This document shows, one piece after another, positions 6,639-14,915 of a stretch of 45,632 nucleotides of DNA. The notes below the pieces were generated by a model. It ran no database searches, was not told the origin of the DNA, and was given only the letters and a program-made list of their open reading frames with translations. The stretch lies in contig CADAZC010000006.1 in the NCBI GenBank assembly GCA_902792295.1, positions 1-45,632 of the forward strand, read 5' to 3'. Source of the stretch: an uncultured Eubacteriales bacterium. Its GTDB lineage: Bacteria; Bacillota; Clostridia; Christensenellales; CAG-138. Both the position numbers and the translations under genes were made by a program. Positions within the stretch are counted from its first letter, which is position 1. Every line of letters begins with the position of its first letter.

Positions 6639-8470
6639 AGATCGCTCTGGTTTTAACGGCTGCCGGCAGCAGCAAGCGCTTCGGCAGCGACAAGCTCGCA
6701 TACCCGATCGACGGAAAGCCGATGCTCCTGCACGCGCTGGAGCTCTACGACCGGATGAGAGACCGGTTCGTTTCCCGCACCGTCGTTCTGAAAGCGGGGG
6801 CGGAGGAACGCCGCATGGCTGCGGAGCGCATGGGGTACCGTACGGCGGAGAACCCGGACCCCGAGCGCGGCATTGCTTCGAGCGTCGTGATCGGCACGGA
6901 GAACGCTCTGGAAAGCGATCCGGACGGGATCCTGTACGCGGTGGGGGATCAGCCCCGCGTGAGCGAAAAAACGGTTGACGCGCTTCTGGACGCGTTCAGG
7001 AAGGACCCCACGCGCATCGTCGCGCCGGTCGCAAACGGCAGACGCGGCAATCCGGTGCTGTTTCCGAAGGATTTGTTTCCGGCGCTTCTGACGCTGTCCG
7101 GCGACGTCGGCGGCAGTCAGGTCGTTGCAAAGCACCGCGACCGGCTCAAAACGATCGAGGTGCCGCCTGCGGAACTCGAAGACATCGACACGCCCGACCG
7201 GGATGAGTCGCGCTGGTATGTGCTGCACGGCAACATTCTGACCGTTCCGGAACTCGGCAAGCTGAACGCCGTGCGCGACGGATACATCGTGCTTGACGGC
7301 GACGGCGTGATCGAGGGCGTGTTCGAAACGCTGCCCGAGCGGTTCAAAAGCGGACAGCTTGCCGACTACGGCGACGCGCTGATCATGCAGTCGTTCTGCG
7401 ACATGCACCTGCACGCGCCGCAGTTCCCGATGCTCGGCATGGGCATGGACCTGCCTCTTTTAGACTGGCTTCACACCTATACGTTCCGTACCGAGGCGCG
7501 GTTTGCCGATCCGGATTACGCCAGAATGCATTACCGCACGCTTGCCGACCGTCTGGTCGATTACGGCACGACGCGGGTGAGCATGTTTTCGTCGCTGCAT
7601 ACGGACGCGACGCTGGTGCTGATGGAGGAACTGGAGCGCGCGGGCATCTCCGGTTACGTCGGAAAGGTCAATATGGACCGGAACAGCCCCGCGTACTACT
7701 GCGAGACGACGGAGGAGAGCAAGCGCGAAACGCTGCGCTGGCTCGACGCGTGCGACCGGTTTTCGCACATCCGTCCGATCATTACGCCGCGGTTCACGCC
7801 GTCATGCTCAAACGAGCTGATGGAGTGGCTCGGAAAGATCGCAGCCGAGCGAAATTTGCCGGTGCAGTCGCATCTGTCCGAAAACACGAGCGAGATCGAG
7901 CTGGTGCATTCCCTGCACCCGGACTGCGCGCAGTACTGGGAGACCTACGCGAAATACGGGCTTTGGAAGCCCGGCACGCTGATGGCGCATTGCGTGCACA
8001 GCGATGCGCGCGAGCGGGAAGCGATCAAAACGCACGGCGTGACGGTCGTGCATTGCGCGGACTCGAACACGAACATCTCGAGCGGCGTTGCGCCGATCCG
8101 CACAATGCTCGACGAGGGGCTTGACGTGGTGCTCGGCAGCGACATTGCGGGCGGCGCGCATCTTTCGATGCTGAACGTGATCCAGATGTCGATCCGCGTT
8201 TCCAAGATCAAGCGCATCGAAAGCGGCTGGACGATCCCGTTCCTTTCCGTGGCGGAGGGGTACTATCTCGGCACCACGGCGGGTGCAAAGCATTTCGGCG
8301 CAAAGCCCGGCTTCCAGAAGGGCGATAAGCTGCACGCCGTGGTCATCGACGACCGTGAATATCCCGACACGGCGCGGCTGACGCTGCGGGAACGGTTCGA
8401 CCGCGCGGTCTATATCGCCGAGCCGAAGGACATCGTGGCGGTATACGGCGAGGGCAAACGCCTGAAATAA
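6635..8470 (+). CDS. Fusion of MocA-type molybdenum cofactor cytidylyltransferase and guanine deaminase
   Basis: A 611-residue two-domain protein. Residues 1 to about 190 are a MobA-like NTP transferase of the MocA type, with LTAAGSSKRFGSDK (7-20), GDQP (104-107), RGNPVLFP (137-144), GDVGG (156-160) and DIDTP (183-187). Such enzymes attach CMP to molybdopterin for hydroxylases such as xanthine dehydrogenase. Residues from about 195 form a guanine deaminase of the amidohydrolase superfamily, with LHGNILTV, the CDMHLHAPQF metal site (255-264), a later SHLSEN and GSDIAGG. Both parts look intact and full length. In enterobacterial and clostridial purine clusters mocA and ssnA are separate neighbouring genes; here they are one frame, without a stop at the junction. 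ATGA overlap joins it to hydA. Confidence 0.9.
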   Translation: MKIALVLTAAGSSKRFGSDKLAYPIDGKPMLLHALELYDRMRDRFVSRTVVLKAGAEERRMAAERMGYRTAENPDPERGIASSVVIGTENALESDPDGILYAVGDQPRVSEKTVDALLDAFRKDPTRIVAPVANGRRGNPVLFPKDLFPALLTLSGDVGGSQVVAKHRDRLKTIEVPPAELEDIDTPDRDESRWYVLHGNILTVPELGKLNAVRDGYIVLDGDGVIEGVFETLPERFKSGQLADYGDALIMQSFCDMHLHAPQFPMLGMGMDLPLLDWLHTYTFRTEARFADPDYARMHYRTLADRLVDYGTTRVSMFSSLHTDATLVLMEELERAGISGYVGKVNMDRNSPAYYCETTEESKRETLRWLDACDRFSHIRPIITPRFTPSCSNELMEWLGKIAAERNLPVQSHLSENTSEIELVHSLHPDCAQYWETYAKYGLWKPGTLMAHCVHSDAREREAIKTHGVTVVHCADSNTNISSGVAPIRTMLDEGLDVVLGSDIAGGAHLSMLNVIQMSIRVSKIKRIESGWTIPFLSVAEGYYLGTTAGAKHFGAKPGFQKGDKLHAVVIDDREYPDTARLTLRERFDRAVYIAEPKDIVAVYGEGKRLK

Positions 8471-8491
8471 CGCATGAAATCAAACAAAAAA

Positions 8492-8526
8492 CACATCCTA
8501 TCCGAAAAGGACGGGATGTGATTTTT
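8492..8526 (+). terminator. Terminator of the hydA operon, overlapping the next start region
   Basis: CACATCC (8492-8498) pairs with GGATGTG (8514-8520), with an inner TCC/GGA pair and a GAAAA loop, followed by ATTTTT. The hairpin covers the GTG (8518) that could start the following membrane protein. Confidence 0.8.
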
Positions 8527-9120
8527 ATGTGGACCGCAAGGATACTGATACTGGTTCTGCTGCTTCTGACGGGCGGCGGGTGGTTCGACCGGGTGCTGTT
8601 CAAACGTGAAAAGGTTGCGCTTCTGTGTCTGCTTCCGGCCGTGTTCGGGCTGACGCTTGTGCCGACGGTCACGGAGCCGACCGTGCGGCTGTGCTTTGCA
8701 CCGTGCGCGTTTCTGCTGCTGACCGCAGGTCTGTGCCCGACCGATCATCCGTTCGGCGCGCTGATTGCCGCGCTTTCGGGCGGGCTTCTCGGATGGGAAC
8801 TGTGCGACGAATTTCCGCTGTTCTTCGAACAGGGACTGCTGATCGCCGTACCGACGCTGCTCGTCTGCCTGCCGTTCTGCCGCGATGCAAACGCAAGGGC
8901 GCTCGCGATCGCCGCGGCGCCCTTTGTAATGCTGCTGTTCAGAATGACGGGGGATTATACGCTGTTTCGAAGCACGGTGCTGGAACTCGGAAACGGCGAT
9001 GCGCTCTGCGCGCAGACCGCAGGACTGCTTTTGCTGCTTCTGTTCGGCGCGGTACGCGATCGCATTTCGCTGCGCCTGCGCCGCGCGTACGGAGTTGCCC
9101 CGCTCAACCCGCGGGCATGA
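8518..9120 (+). CDS. Hypothetical polytopic membrane protein
   Basis: A roughly 200-residue, strongly hydrophobic protein with about five predicted membrane segments and a short basic C-terminus. I recognise no family. The start is uncertain: GTG at 8518 has AAGGA six bases upstream but sits inside a terminator stem, whereas ATG at 8527 lies just after it with a weaker GGGA site. If the hairpin forms, translation from read-through mRNA would be hindered, so expression may be low or conditional. It converges on alr, with only four bases between stop codons. Confidence 0.55.
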   Translation: MIFMWTARILILVLLLLTGGGWFDRVLFKREKVALLCLLPAVFGLTLVPTVTEPTVRLCFAPCAFLLLTAGLCPTDHPFGALIAALSGGLLGWELCDEFPLFFEQGLLIAVPTLLVCLPFCRDANARALAIAAAPFVMLLFRMTGDYTLFRSTVLELGNGDALCAQTAGLLLLLLFGAVRDRISLRLRRAYGVAPLNPRA

Positions 9121-9124
9121 TCGT

Positions 9125-10240
9125 TTATTTTTCGTAGACGCGCGGCACGCGGTCGGAGAACGAAAGCAGGATCTCGTACGAGATCGTATCGGCTTTTTCG
9201 GCGAGATCGTCCGCAGTGATCTTTTCGTCGCCCTGACGCCCCATCAGCACGGCTTCGTCGCCGATCGCAACGCCGGGAACCTCCGACACGTCAACCATCA
9301 TCTGGTCCATACAGATCGTTCCGATCTGCGGGCAGCGCATGCCGCCGATCAACACGTCCGTCTTGCCCGTGAGACAGCGTTTATAGCCGTCGCCGTAGCC
9401 GATGGGAAGCGTCGCCACGCGCGTCGGACGGGACGCGACGAACTTGAGCCCGTAGCTCACGCCCTCGCCCGCGGGGATCGTTTTCAGATTGCTGATATAG
9501 GTGATCAGCGACATGACCGGTGTCAGTCCGCTGCCTTCGGTCCGCTTTGCGTCGGGATGATAGCCGTAAAGCGCGATGCCGAAGCGCACCATGTCGTACT
9601 GCAGCTCCGGGAAATCGAGCGTTGCCGCGGAATTCGCGGCGTGCACGATCGGATGGTAGCCGCGGGCATGGATCCGCTCGACGAAGGCGTCGAACCGCTT
9701 TGCCTGCAGATGCGTGAACGCAGGATCGGATTCGGACTTTGCAAAGTGCGTGAACACGCCGTCCATCGAAACGTGCGGACAGGCGTCGAACGCGTCCAGA
9801 AGCTCGTCGAGCATGGCGTCGTCCATGACGCCGATGCGGTGCATGCCGGTGTCGAGCTTGACATGCACGTGCGCGGTCTTGCCGGAGGCGACGGCGCAGC
9901 GCTCGAAGCTGTGGACCTGCTTTGCGGTAAAGACGGCGGAGGTCAGTTCGTTGCCGACGACGGCGGGAATGTGATCGGGATCGGTTACGCCCAGAATCAG
10001 GATCGGCAGGGTGATGCCGTAATTGCGAAGGCGTACGCCCTCCTCGGGGATCGCGACGGCGAACATGTCGACGAGACCGGATTGCTCCAGATATTCGCCG
10101 ACCACGGTGATGCCGTGACCGTAGGCGTTTGCCTTGATGACTGCCAGAAACTTGGTTTCGGGTTTCAGCTTGCGCTTGGCAAGCCGGATGTTTTTCAAAA
10201 ATGCGGGCAAATGAACGACCGCATGTGTACTGCGAAGCAT
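9125..10240 (-). CDS. alr: Alanine racemase
   Basis: A 371-residue fold-type III PLP enzyme that interconverts L- and D-alanine for peptidoglycan. The PLP lysine motif AVIKANAYGHG lies near residue 38 and the family motif PIGYGDGYKR occurs in the last third, followed by GTICMDQMMVDV. The start chosen is ATG 10240, after an AAGGGGGA site; longer upstream frames run through the promoter. Length is normal for the family. It has its own promoter and is divergent from rsmD. Confidence 0.96.
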   Translation of the reverse strand: MLRSTHAVVHLPAFLKNIRLAKRKLKPETKFLAVIKANAYGHGITVVGEYLEQSGLVDMFAVAIPEEGVRLRNYGITLPILILGVTDPDHIPAVVGNELTSAVFTAKQVHSFERCAVASGKTAHVHVKLDTGMHRIGVMDDAMLDELLDAFDACPHVSMDGVFTHFAKSESDPAFTHLQAKRFDAFVERIHARGYHPIVHAANSAATLDFPELQYDMVRFGIALYGYHPDAKRTEGSGLTPVMSLITYISNLKTIPAGEGVSYGLKFVASRPTRVATLPIGYGDGYKRCLTGKTDVLIGGMRCPQIGTICMDQMMVDVSEVPGVAIGDEAVLMGRQGDEKITADDLAEKADTISYEILLSFSDRVPRVYEK

Positions 10241-10268
10241 GGATAAAATCCCCCTTTTCCAACCACAG

Positions 10269-10297
10269 ATTCTACATGAATCCAATAAAAAAGTCAA
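10269..10297 (-). promoter_or_regulatory. Sigma-A promoter of alr
   Basis: On the minus strand TTGACT (plus 10292-10297), a 17-base spacer and TAGAAT (plus 10269-10274) lie about 30 bases before the alr start. Confidence 0.8.
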
Positions 10298-10375
10298 TTC
10301 TTTTCCGTTGAAACCGACGTTTTTCGACCCGGACATAATATATCGAAAAAATGTTAACAATTTATTCAAAAACTA

Positions 10376-10404
10376 TTGCAATTTCTATACCTTGGTGCTA
10401 AAAT
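10376..10404 (+). promoter_or_regulatory. Extended -10 sigma-A promoter of rsmD-coaD
   Basis: TTGCAA (10376-10381), a 17-base spacer ending in TGC, and TAAAAT (10399-10404). The TG extension strengthens the -10 box. rsmD starts 31 bases downstream. Confidence 0.82.
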
Positions 10405-10435
10405 GGGATAAACAATACAAGATATAGGGGTTTCT

Positions 10436-10996
10436 ATGGTCAGAATCATTGCGGGCACCGCCCGCGGAAGGAAGATCGAGACGCTCGAAGGCCTTGAAAC
10501 CCGTCCCACGCTGGACCGCGTGAAGGAGGCCGTGTTCGGTTCTCTGCAGTTTAAGATCCCGTACGCATCCGTGCTGGATCTGTTCGCGGGAAGCGGCAAT
10601 CTCGGATTGGAAGCGGCGTCGCGCGGCGCGAAGCGCGTTGTGCTGAACGACCGCAACCCCGCATGCATCGGGATCATCCGGAAAAACATCGACACGCTCG
10701 GGTTTTCGGAGATCGCGGAAACGATGAATCTCGATTATGCGGCGGCGATCGACCGGCTCGGCGCCCGCGGTGAAGCGTTTGATCTCGCGTTTCTGGACCC
10801 GCCGTACCGGGAGGGACTTTCCGGGGACGCGGTGCGGCGGCTGTTTGAAGCGCGGCTGATCCGTCCGGGCGGAACGGTCGTGCTGGAACACGCGACGGAA
10901 CTTGTGCCGTCAGGCGTTCCGGGCGTTTACCGCATTGCGAAAACCAAGCGGTTCGGCAAATGCGGGTATTCCCTTATCGAGGAGGACGGAGAATGA
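10436..10996 (+). CDS. rsmD: 16S rRNA (guanine(966)-N2)-methyltransferase
   Basis: A 186-residue Rossmann-fold methyltransferase with the SAM-binding LDLFAGSGNLGLEAASRGA stretch (about residues 43-61) and the catalytic LDPPY motif (about residue 120). It begins MVRIIAGTARGRKI, typical of RsmD, which modifies G966 of 16S rRNA in the assembling 30S subunit. Its stop overlaps the coaD start as ATGA; the rsmD-coaD pair is conserved across Firmicutes. Confidence 0.95.
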   Translation: MVRIIAGTARGRKIETLEGLETRPTLDRVKEAVFGSLQFKIPYASVLDLFAGSGNLGLEAASRGAKRVVLNDRNPACIGIIRKNIDTLGFSEIAETMNLDYAAAIDRLGARGEAFDLAFLDPPYREGLSGDAVRRLFEARLIRPGGTVVLEHATELVPSGVPGVYRIAKTKRFGKCGYSLIEEDGE

Positions 10997-11484
10997 AGAT
11001 CGGCGTATATCCGGGCAGCTTCGATCCGTTTACGATCGGACATCTCGACGTTCTGAAGAACGCGGCAGGATTGTTCGATGTCGTGTATGTGGCGGTTTTG
11101 AACAACAGCGCGAAATCACCGGTGTTCTCGGTGGAAGAGCGCGAGGAGATGATCGACCGCGTCATTGAATCGGAAGGACTCAAAAACGTCCGGTCCGGTT
11201 CGTTTTCGGGGTTGCTGGTCGACTACACAAAGCAGATCGGCGCGCAGTACATCATCAGAGGCCTTCGGGCGATCACGGATTTCGAGTACGAATTCCAGAT
11301 CAACGCGGTGAACCGGCATCTGAATCCGGACATCCGCACGGTGTACTTCATGGCAAACCCCGAGCACTCGTTCCTTTCGAGCTCGAGTGTGCGTGAAATC
11401 GGTGAAATGGGCGGTTCCATTGAGGGATTGGTTCCGCTGTGCAATTATCATTATTTACGGGAAAGGTTGGCAAGGCAGAAATGA
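10993..11484 (+). CDS. coaD: Phosphopantetheine adenylyltransferase
   Basis: A 163-residue nucleotidyltransferase that makes dephospho-CoA from 4'-phosphopantetheine and ATP. Diagnostic motifs are YPGSFDPFTIGH at the N-terminus (T-x-G-H nucleotide site), IIRGLRAITDFEYEFQ in the middle and the FLSSSSVRE signature near residue 130. The length is typical. Its start overlaps the rsmD stop and its own stop overlaps the next start (ATGA at 11481-11484), so three genes are coupled. Confidence 0.97.
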   Translation: MKIGVYPGSFDPFTIGHLDVLKNAAGLFDVVYVAVLNNSAKSPVFSVEEREEMIDRVIESEGLKNVRSGSFSGLLVDYTKQIGAQYIIRGLRAITDFEYEFQINAVNRHLNPDIRTVYFMANPEHSFLSSSSVREIGEMGGSIEGLVPLCNYHYLRERLARQK

Positions 11485-12383
11485 ACGGCGTACAGACAAT
11501 GAAGATCTTCAGCATTCTTTCGAAGATCGAACAACTGGTTGCGGACAGTCCGAAACCGAGATTCAACAACGCGGGCAGCCGTCGCATCATCGACGAGGAG
11601 GAGCTGCTTACGCTCTTGGACGATCTCAAGGCGACGATTCCGGAGGATATCCGCAGAGCAAGCGGCATCATCGCGGAGAAGGAAAATACCCTTCGTGACG
11701 CAAACGAGCAGGCGGATGAAATCGTTGCGGAAGCGCAGAAGGAAGCAAACGAACTGCGTGAGCAGGCGCAGGAGGCGGCGGAGAACGTGTACCGGCAGGC
11801 GGTCGCGGAATACGAGGGCCTCGTTTCCGAGAGCTCCGTCTATCAGGCGGCGGTAAAGCGCGCGGACGATCTTCGTCAGGCGGCGGAGGAGAACGCCGAT
11901 TCGATCTGCAGCGGCGCGCGCGCCTATGCGGACGATATCCTTGCCGACGTGCAGCGGTATCTCAACGATTACATGAAGATGATCAACGGCAACCGCGAGG
12001 AGCTGGACGTCCGTCCGAAGCCCGTCGCGCCGGAACTGAACATTCCCGAACCCGAACCCGCGCCGATCTCGGTGCCGGTCGCTGCGCCGCGCACGGAGCC
12101 GGCTCGCCGTCAGGAGCCCGTCCGCCGTCAGGAACCGGCGGCGAAGGCGCAGAAGCCCGCAGCCCGTCCCGCACCCGTCGAGGAAGAGGACGACTACGAG
12201 GAAGAAGAGGAGAAGAAGCCGCGCAAGAAGGGCTTTTTCGCCCGCATGCTCGGCATTGAGGAAGTCGACGAGGACGAGGAAGAATACGACGACGAAGTCG
12301 AGGAAGAGCATCCCGCGCCCAAGAAGAAGCGCCGCAGCATCTTCTCCTTCTCCGATGACGAAGAGGAAGAAGAGGAAGAATAA
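11481..12383 (+). CDS. Coiled-coil protein with Pro-rich linker and very acidic tail
   Basis: A 300-residue protein in three parts. Residues 1-30 are a short N-terminal segment. Residues 35-170 are almost entirely helical, Ala/Glu/Gln-rich and coiled-coil-like, of the sort often annotated as ATPase-like or ATP-synthase-B-like. Residues 175-230 are Pro/Ala/Arg-rich, and the remainder alternates runs of Glu/Asp with KK/RK clusters, ending in eight acidic residues. Proteins of this kind commonly follow coaD in Clostridia; their function is unknown. The coiled coil could place it at the membrane or septum like DivIVA-type scaffolds, but nothing proves this. The start at 11481 is coupled to coaD; ATG 11499 is an alternative. 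Confidence 0.75.
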   Translation: MNGVQTMKIFSILSKIEQLVADSPKPRFNNAGSRRIIDEEELLTLLDDLKATIPEDIRRASGIIAEKENTLRDANEQADEIVAEAQKEANELREQAQEAAENVYRQAVAEYEGLVSESSVYQAAVKRADDLRQAAEENADSICSGARAYADDILADVQRYLNDYMKMINGNREELDVRPKPVAPELNIPEPEPAPISVPVAAPRTEPARRQEPVRRQEPAAKAQKPAARPAPVEEEDDYEEEEEKKPRKKGFFARMLGIEEVDEDEEEYDDEVEEEHPAPKKKRRSIFSFSDDEEEEEEE

Positions 12384-12400
12384 TCGATATTCCGAAAACG

Positions 12401-12433
12401 ATCCGAGGGGGATTGCCTCCTCGGATTTTTTTT
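12401..12433 (+). terminator. Terminator of the rsmD-coaD operon
   Basis: ATCCGAGG (12401-12408) pairs with CCTCGGAT (12419-12426) and runs into a T8 tract. Confidence 0.9.
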
Positions 12434-12489
12434 CATGATTGCAGCAAAACCCGCCTTTCATGCGTTTTATGGGTGAAAGGAGAATGAAG

Positions 12490-12993
12490 ATGGAGCAAAA
12501 AAACCAACAAGCGAACAGAGACCGCGAGATCGTACGGATCGTCGAAACGTATTCCGACATGCTGATGCGCATCGCCCTGAACCGCATGAACAGCATTGCG
12601 GAAGCGGAAGACGTCGTGCAGACCACGTTTGAGCGGCTCATCCGGCGTCAGCCGCGGTTTGAAACGCGCGAGCACGAAAAGGCATGGCTGATCAAAACCG
12701 CAATCCGTATCTGCATCGACGCGGCGCGAAAGGCGTCCCGCACGAACGTTCCGCTGAACGAGGAGATCGCCGCGGCGTACTCGGAGGAGAGCTTTGAACT
12801 TCTCGATACCGTCCGGCAGCTTCCCGAGAAGGACCGCGACGCCGTGTATCTCTATTATTACGAAGAGTACACGATTCGCGAAATCGCAAAGATCCTCGGC
12901 GAGCGGGAAGGCACGACCAGATCGCGGCTCTCGAGAGCAAGACAAAAGCTCAAGGCAATCATGGAAGGAGAAGGATATGAACAAGTTTTATAA
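12490..12993 (+). CDS. ECF-type RNA polymerase sigma factor
   Basis: A 167-residue sigma-70 family protein with region 2 (SIAEAEDVVQTTFERLI, then KAWLIKTAIRICID) and region 4 (VYLYYYEEYTIREIAKIL, then RSRLSRARQKLK). There is no region 1 or 3, the mark of extracytoplasmic function sigma factors. ATG 12490 is preferred because AAAGGAG (12476-12482) is seven bases upstream; ATG 12484 would be too close. The gene overlaps the next by 17 bases, so the downstream membrane protein is the likely anti-sigma partner. ECF factors usually direct their own promoter, but I saw no clear one in the short upstream gap. Confidence 0.9.
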   Translation: MEQKNQQANRDREIVRIVETYSDMLMRIALNRMNSIAEAEDVVQTTFERLIRRQPRFETREHEKAWLIKTAIRICIDAARKASRTNVPLNEEIAAAYSEESFELLDTVRQLPEKDRDAVYLYYYEEYTIREIAKILGEREGTTRSRLSRARQKLKAIMEGEGYEQVL

Positions 12994-14863
12994 GGGCTAT
13001 GACGATATTACGGCGTCTTCCGCATTCAAAAGCCGCATGGTGCAGACGCTGCAAAGCGAAAAAAAGACGGAGACAAAGGCAGCGCGCGAAAGATCGGGCG
13101 GATTTGTCATCAAAAAGAGGACGCTTGCGATTCTGATCGCGGCGGCGGTCATGGTGCTTGCGATCGGTACGGCGGTAGCAGTAGGCGTTTCGACCATCGG
13201 CAGAATGAAGGAAAACAACGAGCTGCGCATCGAAATGACCGAGGATGAGCGCTATCAGGAAGCACGAGCGGAAGCTATCCGCCGTATGAACAGCGTAGTT
13301 TGGGATTATCCGGTTCCGATTGACGAGACCGTTATGCTGGACGATATCACGCTGACCCTCCGGCAAGTCTCGGTCGACGACGCCAACGAGCTGGACCTGT
13401 CGTTTGCTGCAGTGAGCGACAAAACGGGCATGATCATCACCTTCGATCCGTCGTTTCTTGACGGGGATCTGCAGACGCAGCGCATCCTGGACACGTATGA
13501 CACGTTCTGCGCGGTGGGCACGGACGCGGTTGATTTTCGACTGGAAATTGACGGCACAGCGTATGCACCGTATATCTGGGACGACGATCCGGTTGCGGCA
13601 GGGTACGATAAAGACGACGCCTTTGCCATGCAGTTCCATGACCTGCCCAAAATCGAAAACGGCACGAAAATGACGCTTTTCGGCACGCTGTACCGCTATG
13701 ATAAGCAGGGCGGCCGCACCGGTGAGATCGGCTCGTTCCGCATCCCGTTTGTCTATGACTTCACAGATGAAATGCGCGAGGCGGAGATCGACCGACTGAC
13801 AAGAATGATCATGGAGGAGACGGAGAAATCCGACGCCGTGCAGCAGGCGGCTTTAAGCCCGCTGCCGGAGGAAGCGACGCCGCTTGAAAAGACGGTTGCG
13901 TTCACGACGTTCCATGACGTTGCCGCCGACGAAGACGGGATTCTTCTGGGCTTCACCAACAACTGGACGGGCAAGTACGGCGGAGAGGGCTCAAGCGCGT
14001 TCCAGTACTTCTGCATCGACGGTTATCTCGTGAAGGAGGAGCGCGTCGCCGTAACGTGGGCGGAGGACTATCATTGTGAAACGAATCTGATGCGCCTGCC
14101 GTTTTATGTAAACCGCAAGCATATGAACGACGTTGTGACCGTCGCCTGCGTAGAACTTTCCGGCAGATACACAAAAGCGCCGGATGGCGAGGGCTGGACT
14201 GCGCCGGAGGAATACGAAGAGGAGGTCTTTGTCTTCCGCTACGATCTCAACACCGGCGAAGTGACGCTGCCGAAGGACGACGCCGAGCGCGACGCGTGGT
14301 ATACGCCGATTGCATCGAACCGTACGGAGGAAGCGATTCGCGAGGTCATCAGCCACAGCCGGTATGATGTCATCGACGTCGAAGGCGTCAGCGACGAACA
14401 GAACGGCGTGCCGGTCTCGATCCGCCGCATTGCGTTTGGGCAGGACGGCAGTCTTTCGATCTGCTATTGTGCAAAGAACCTTGCATGCGAGGTCATGATT
14501 TGGGAAACGTATCCCAAAGAGATCCTGTTAAACGGCGAAAAAGCGGAGCGCACCTTCAATAAGGACTGGAACTGGACCGAGGAGCCGTTCCGCCTCAGCG
14601 ATGAACAGATCGCGGACATCATCGGCACTTACAGCATGGAAAAGACGCGTCACATCACGCACGATCTGTCGCTCAAAGCGCCCGCACGGCTCGACATGTA
14701 CGACGGCCCGATCACGGTCGAGATCAAGGACTGGGACGTCTACGATCTCAATAAGCAGGGTGAGCGCGAACTTGTAGGGACCTACAGCTTCATATTCACA
14801 GTTGACCCCGCAGACGCATATGCATTTGTCGGCGTTCCATACGAGCATATTCCGTTGGATTGA
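12977..14863 (+). CDS. Single-pass membrane protein, probable anti-sigma partner of the ECF factor
   Basis: A 628-residue protein starting at ATG 12977 (AAGGAG six bases upstream), inside the last codons of the sigma gene. Residues 1-47 are cytosolic and basic, residues 49-72 form one membrane helix, and about 550 residues are predicted outside. The outer part is rich in beta structure and acidic residues, with many Asp/Glu, Trp and Tyr. The arrangement is that of DUF4179-like or RsgI-like regulators: a small inner segment binds the sigma factor and a large outer domain senses the envelope. The binding role is inferred from gene order and topology; no zinc-binding HxxxCxxC motif is seen near the N-terminus. 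Confidence 0.65.
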   Translation: MNKFYKGYDDITASSAFKSRMVQTLQSEKKTETKAARERSGGFVIKKRTLAILIAAAVMVLAIGTAVAVGVSTIGRMKENNELRIEMTEDERYQEARAEAIRRMNSVVWDYPVPIDETVMLDDITLTLRQVSVDDANELDLSFAAVSDKTGMIITFDPSFLDGDLQTQRILDTYDTFCAVGTDAVDFRLEIDGTAYAPYIWDDDPVAAGYDKDDAFAMQFHDLPKIENGTKMTLFGTLYRYDKQGGRTGEIGSFRIPFVYDFTDEMREAEIDRLTRMIMEETEKSDAVQQAALSPLPEEATPLEKTVAFTTFHDVAADEDGILLGFTNNWTGKYGGEGSSAFQYFCIDGYLVKEERVAVTWAEDYHCETNLMRLPFYVNRKHMNDVVTVACVELSGRYTKAPDGEGWTAPEEYEEEVFVFRYDLNTGEVTLPKDDAERDAWYTPIASNRTEEAIREVISHSRYDVIDVEGVSDEQNGVPVSIRRIAFGQDGSLSICYCAKNLACEVMIWETYPKEILLNGEKAERTFNKDWNWTEEPFRLSDEQIADIIGTYSMEKTRHITHDLSLKAPARLDMYDGPITVEIKDWDVYDLNKQGERELVGTYSFIFTVDPADAYAFVGVPYEHIPLD

Positions 14864-14878
14864 TCCGAAAAACAAACG

Positions 14879-14906
14879 ACCGGAGGGATGTCCCTCCGGT
14901 TTTTTG
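14879..14906. terminator. Terminator after the ECF operon, probably shared with mazG-like gene
   Basis: ACCGGAGGGA (14879-14888) and TCCCTCCGGT (14891-14900) form a 10-bp stem followed by TTTTT. The convergent gene ends at 14916, so it may act in both directions. Confidence 0.9.
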
Positions 14907-14915
14907 CTTGTTCTT

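Noticed and set aside
5070..6701. A 543-codon minus-strand open frame over hydA
   Set aside because: Antisense to a complete hydantoinase with all metal ligands; Arg/His-rich composition.
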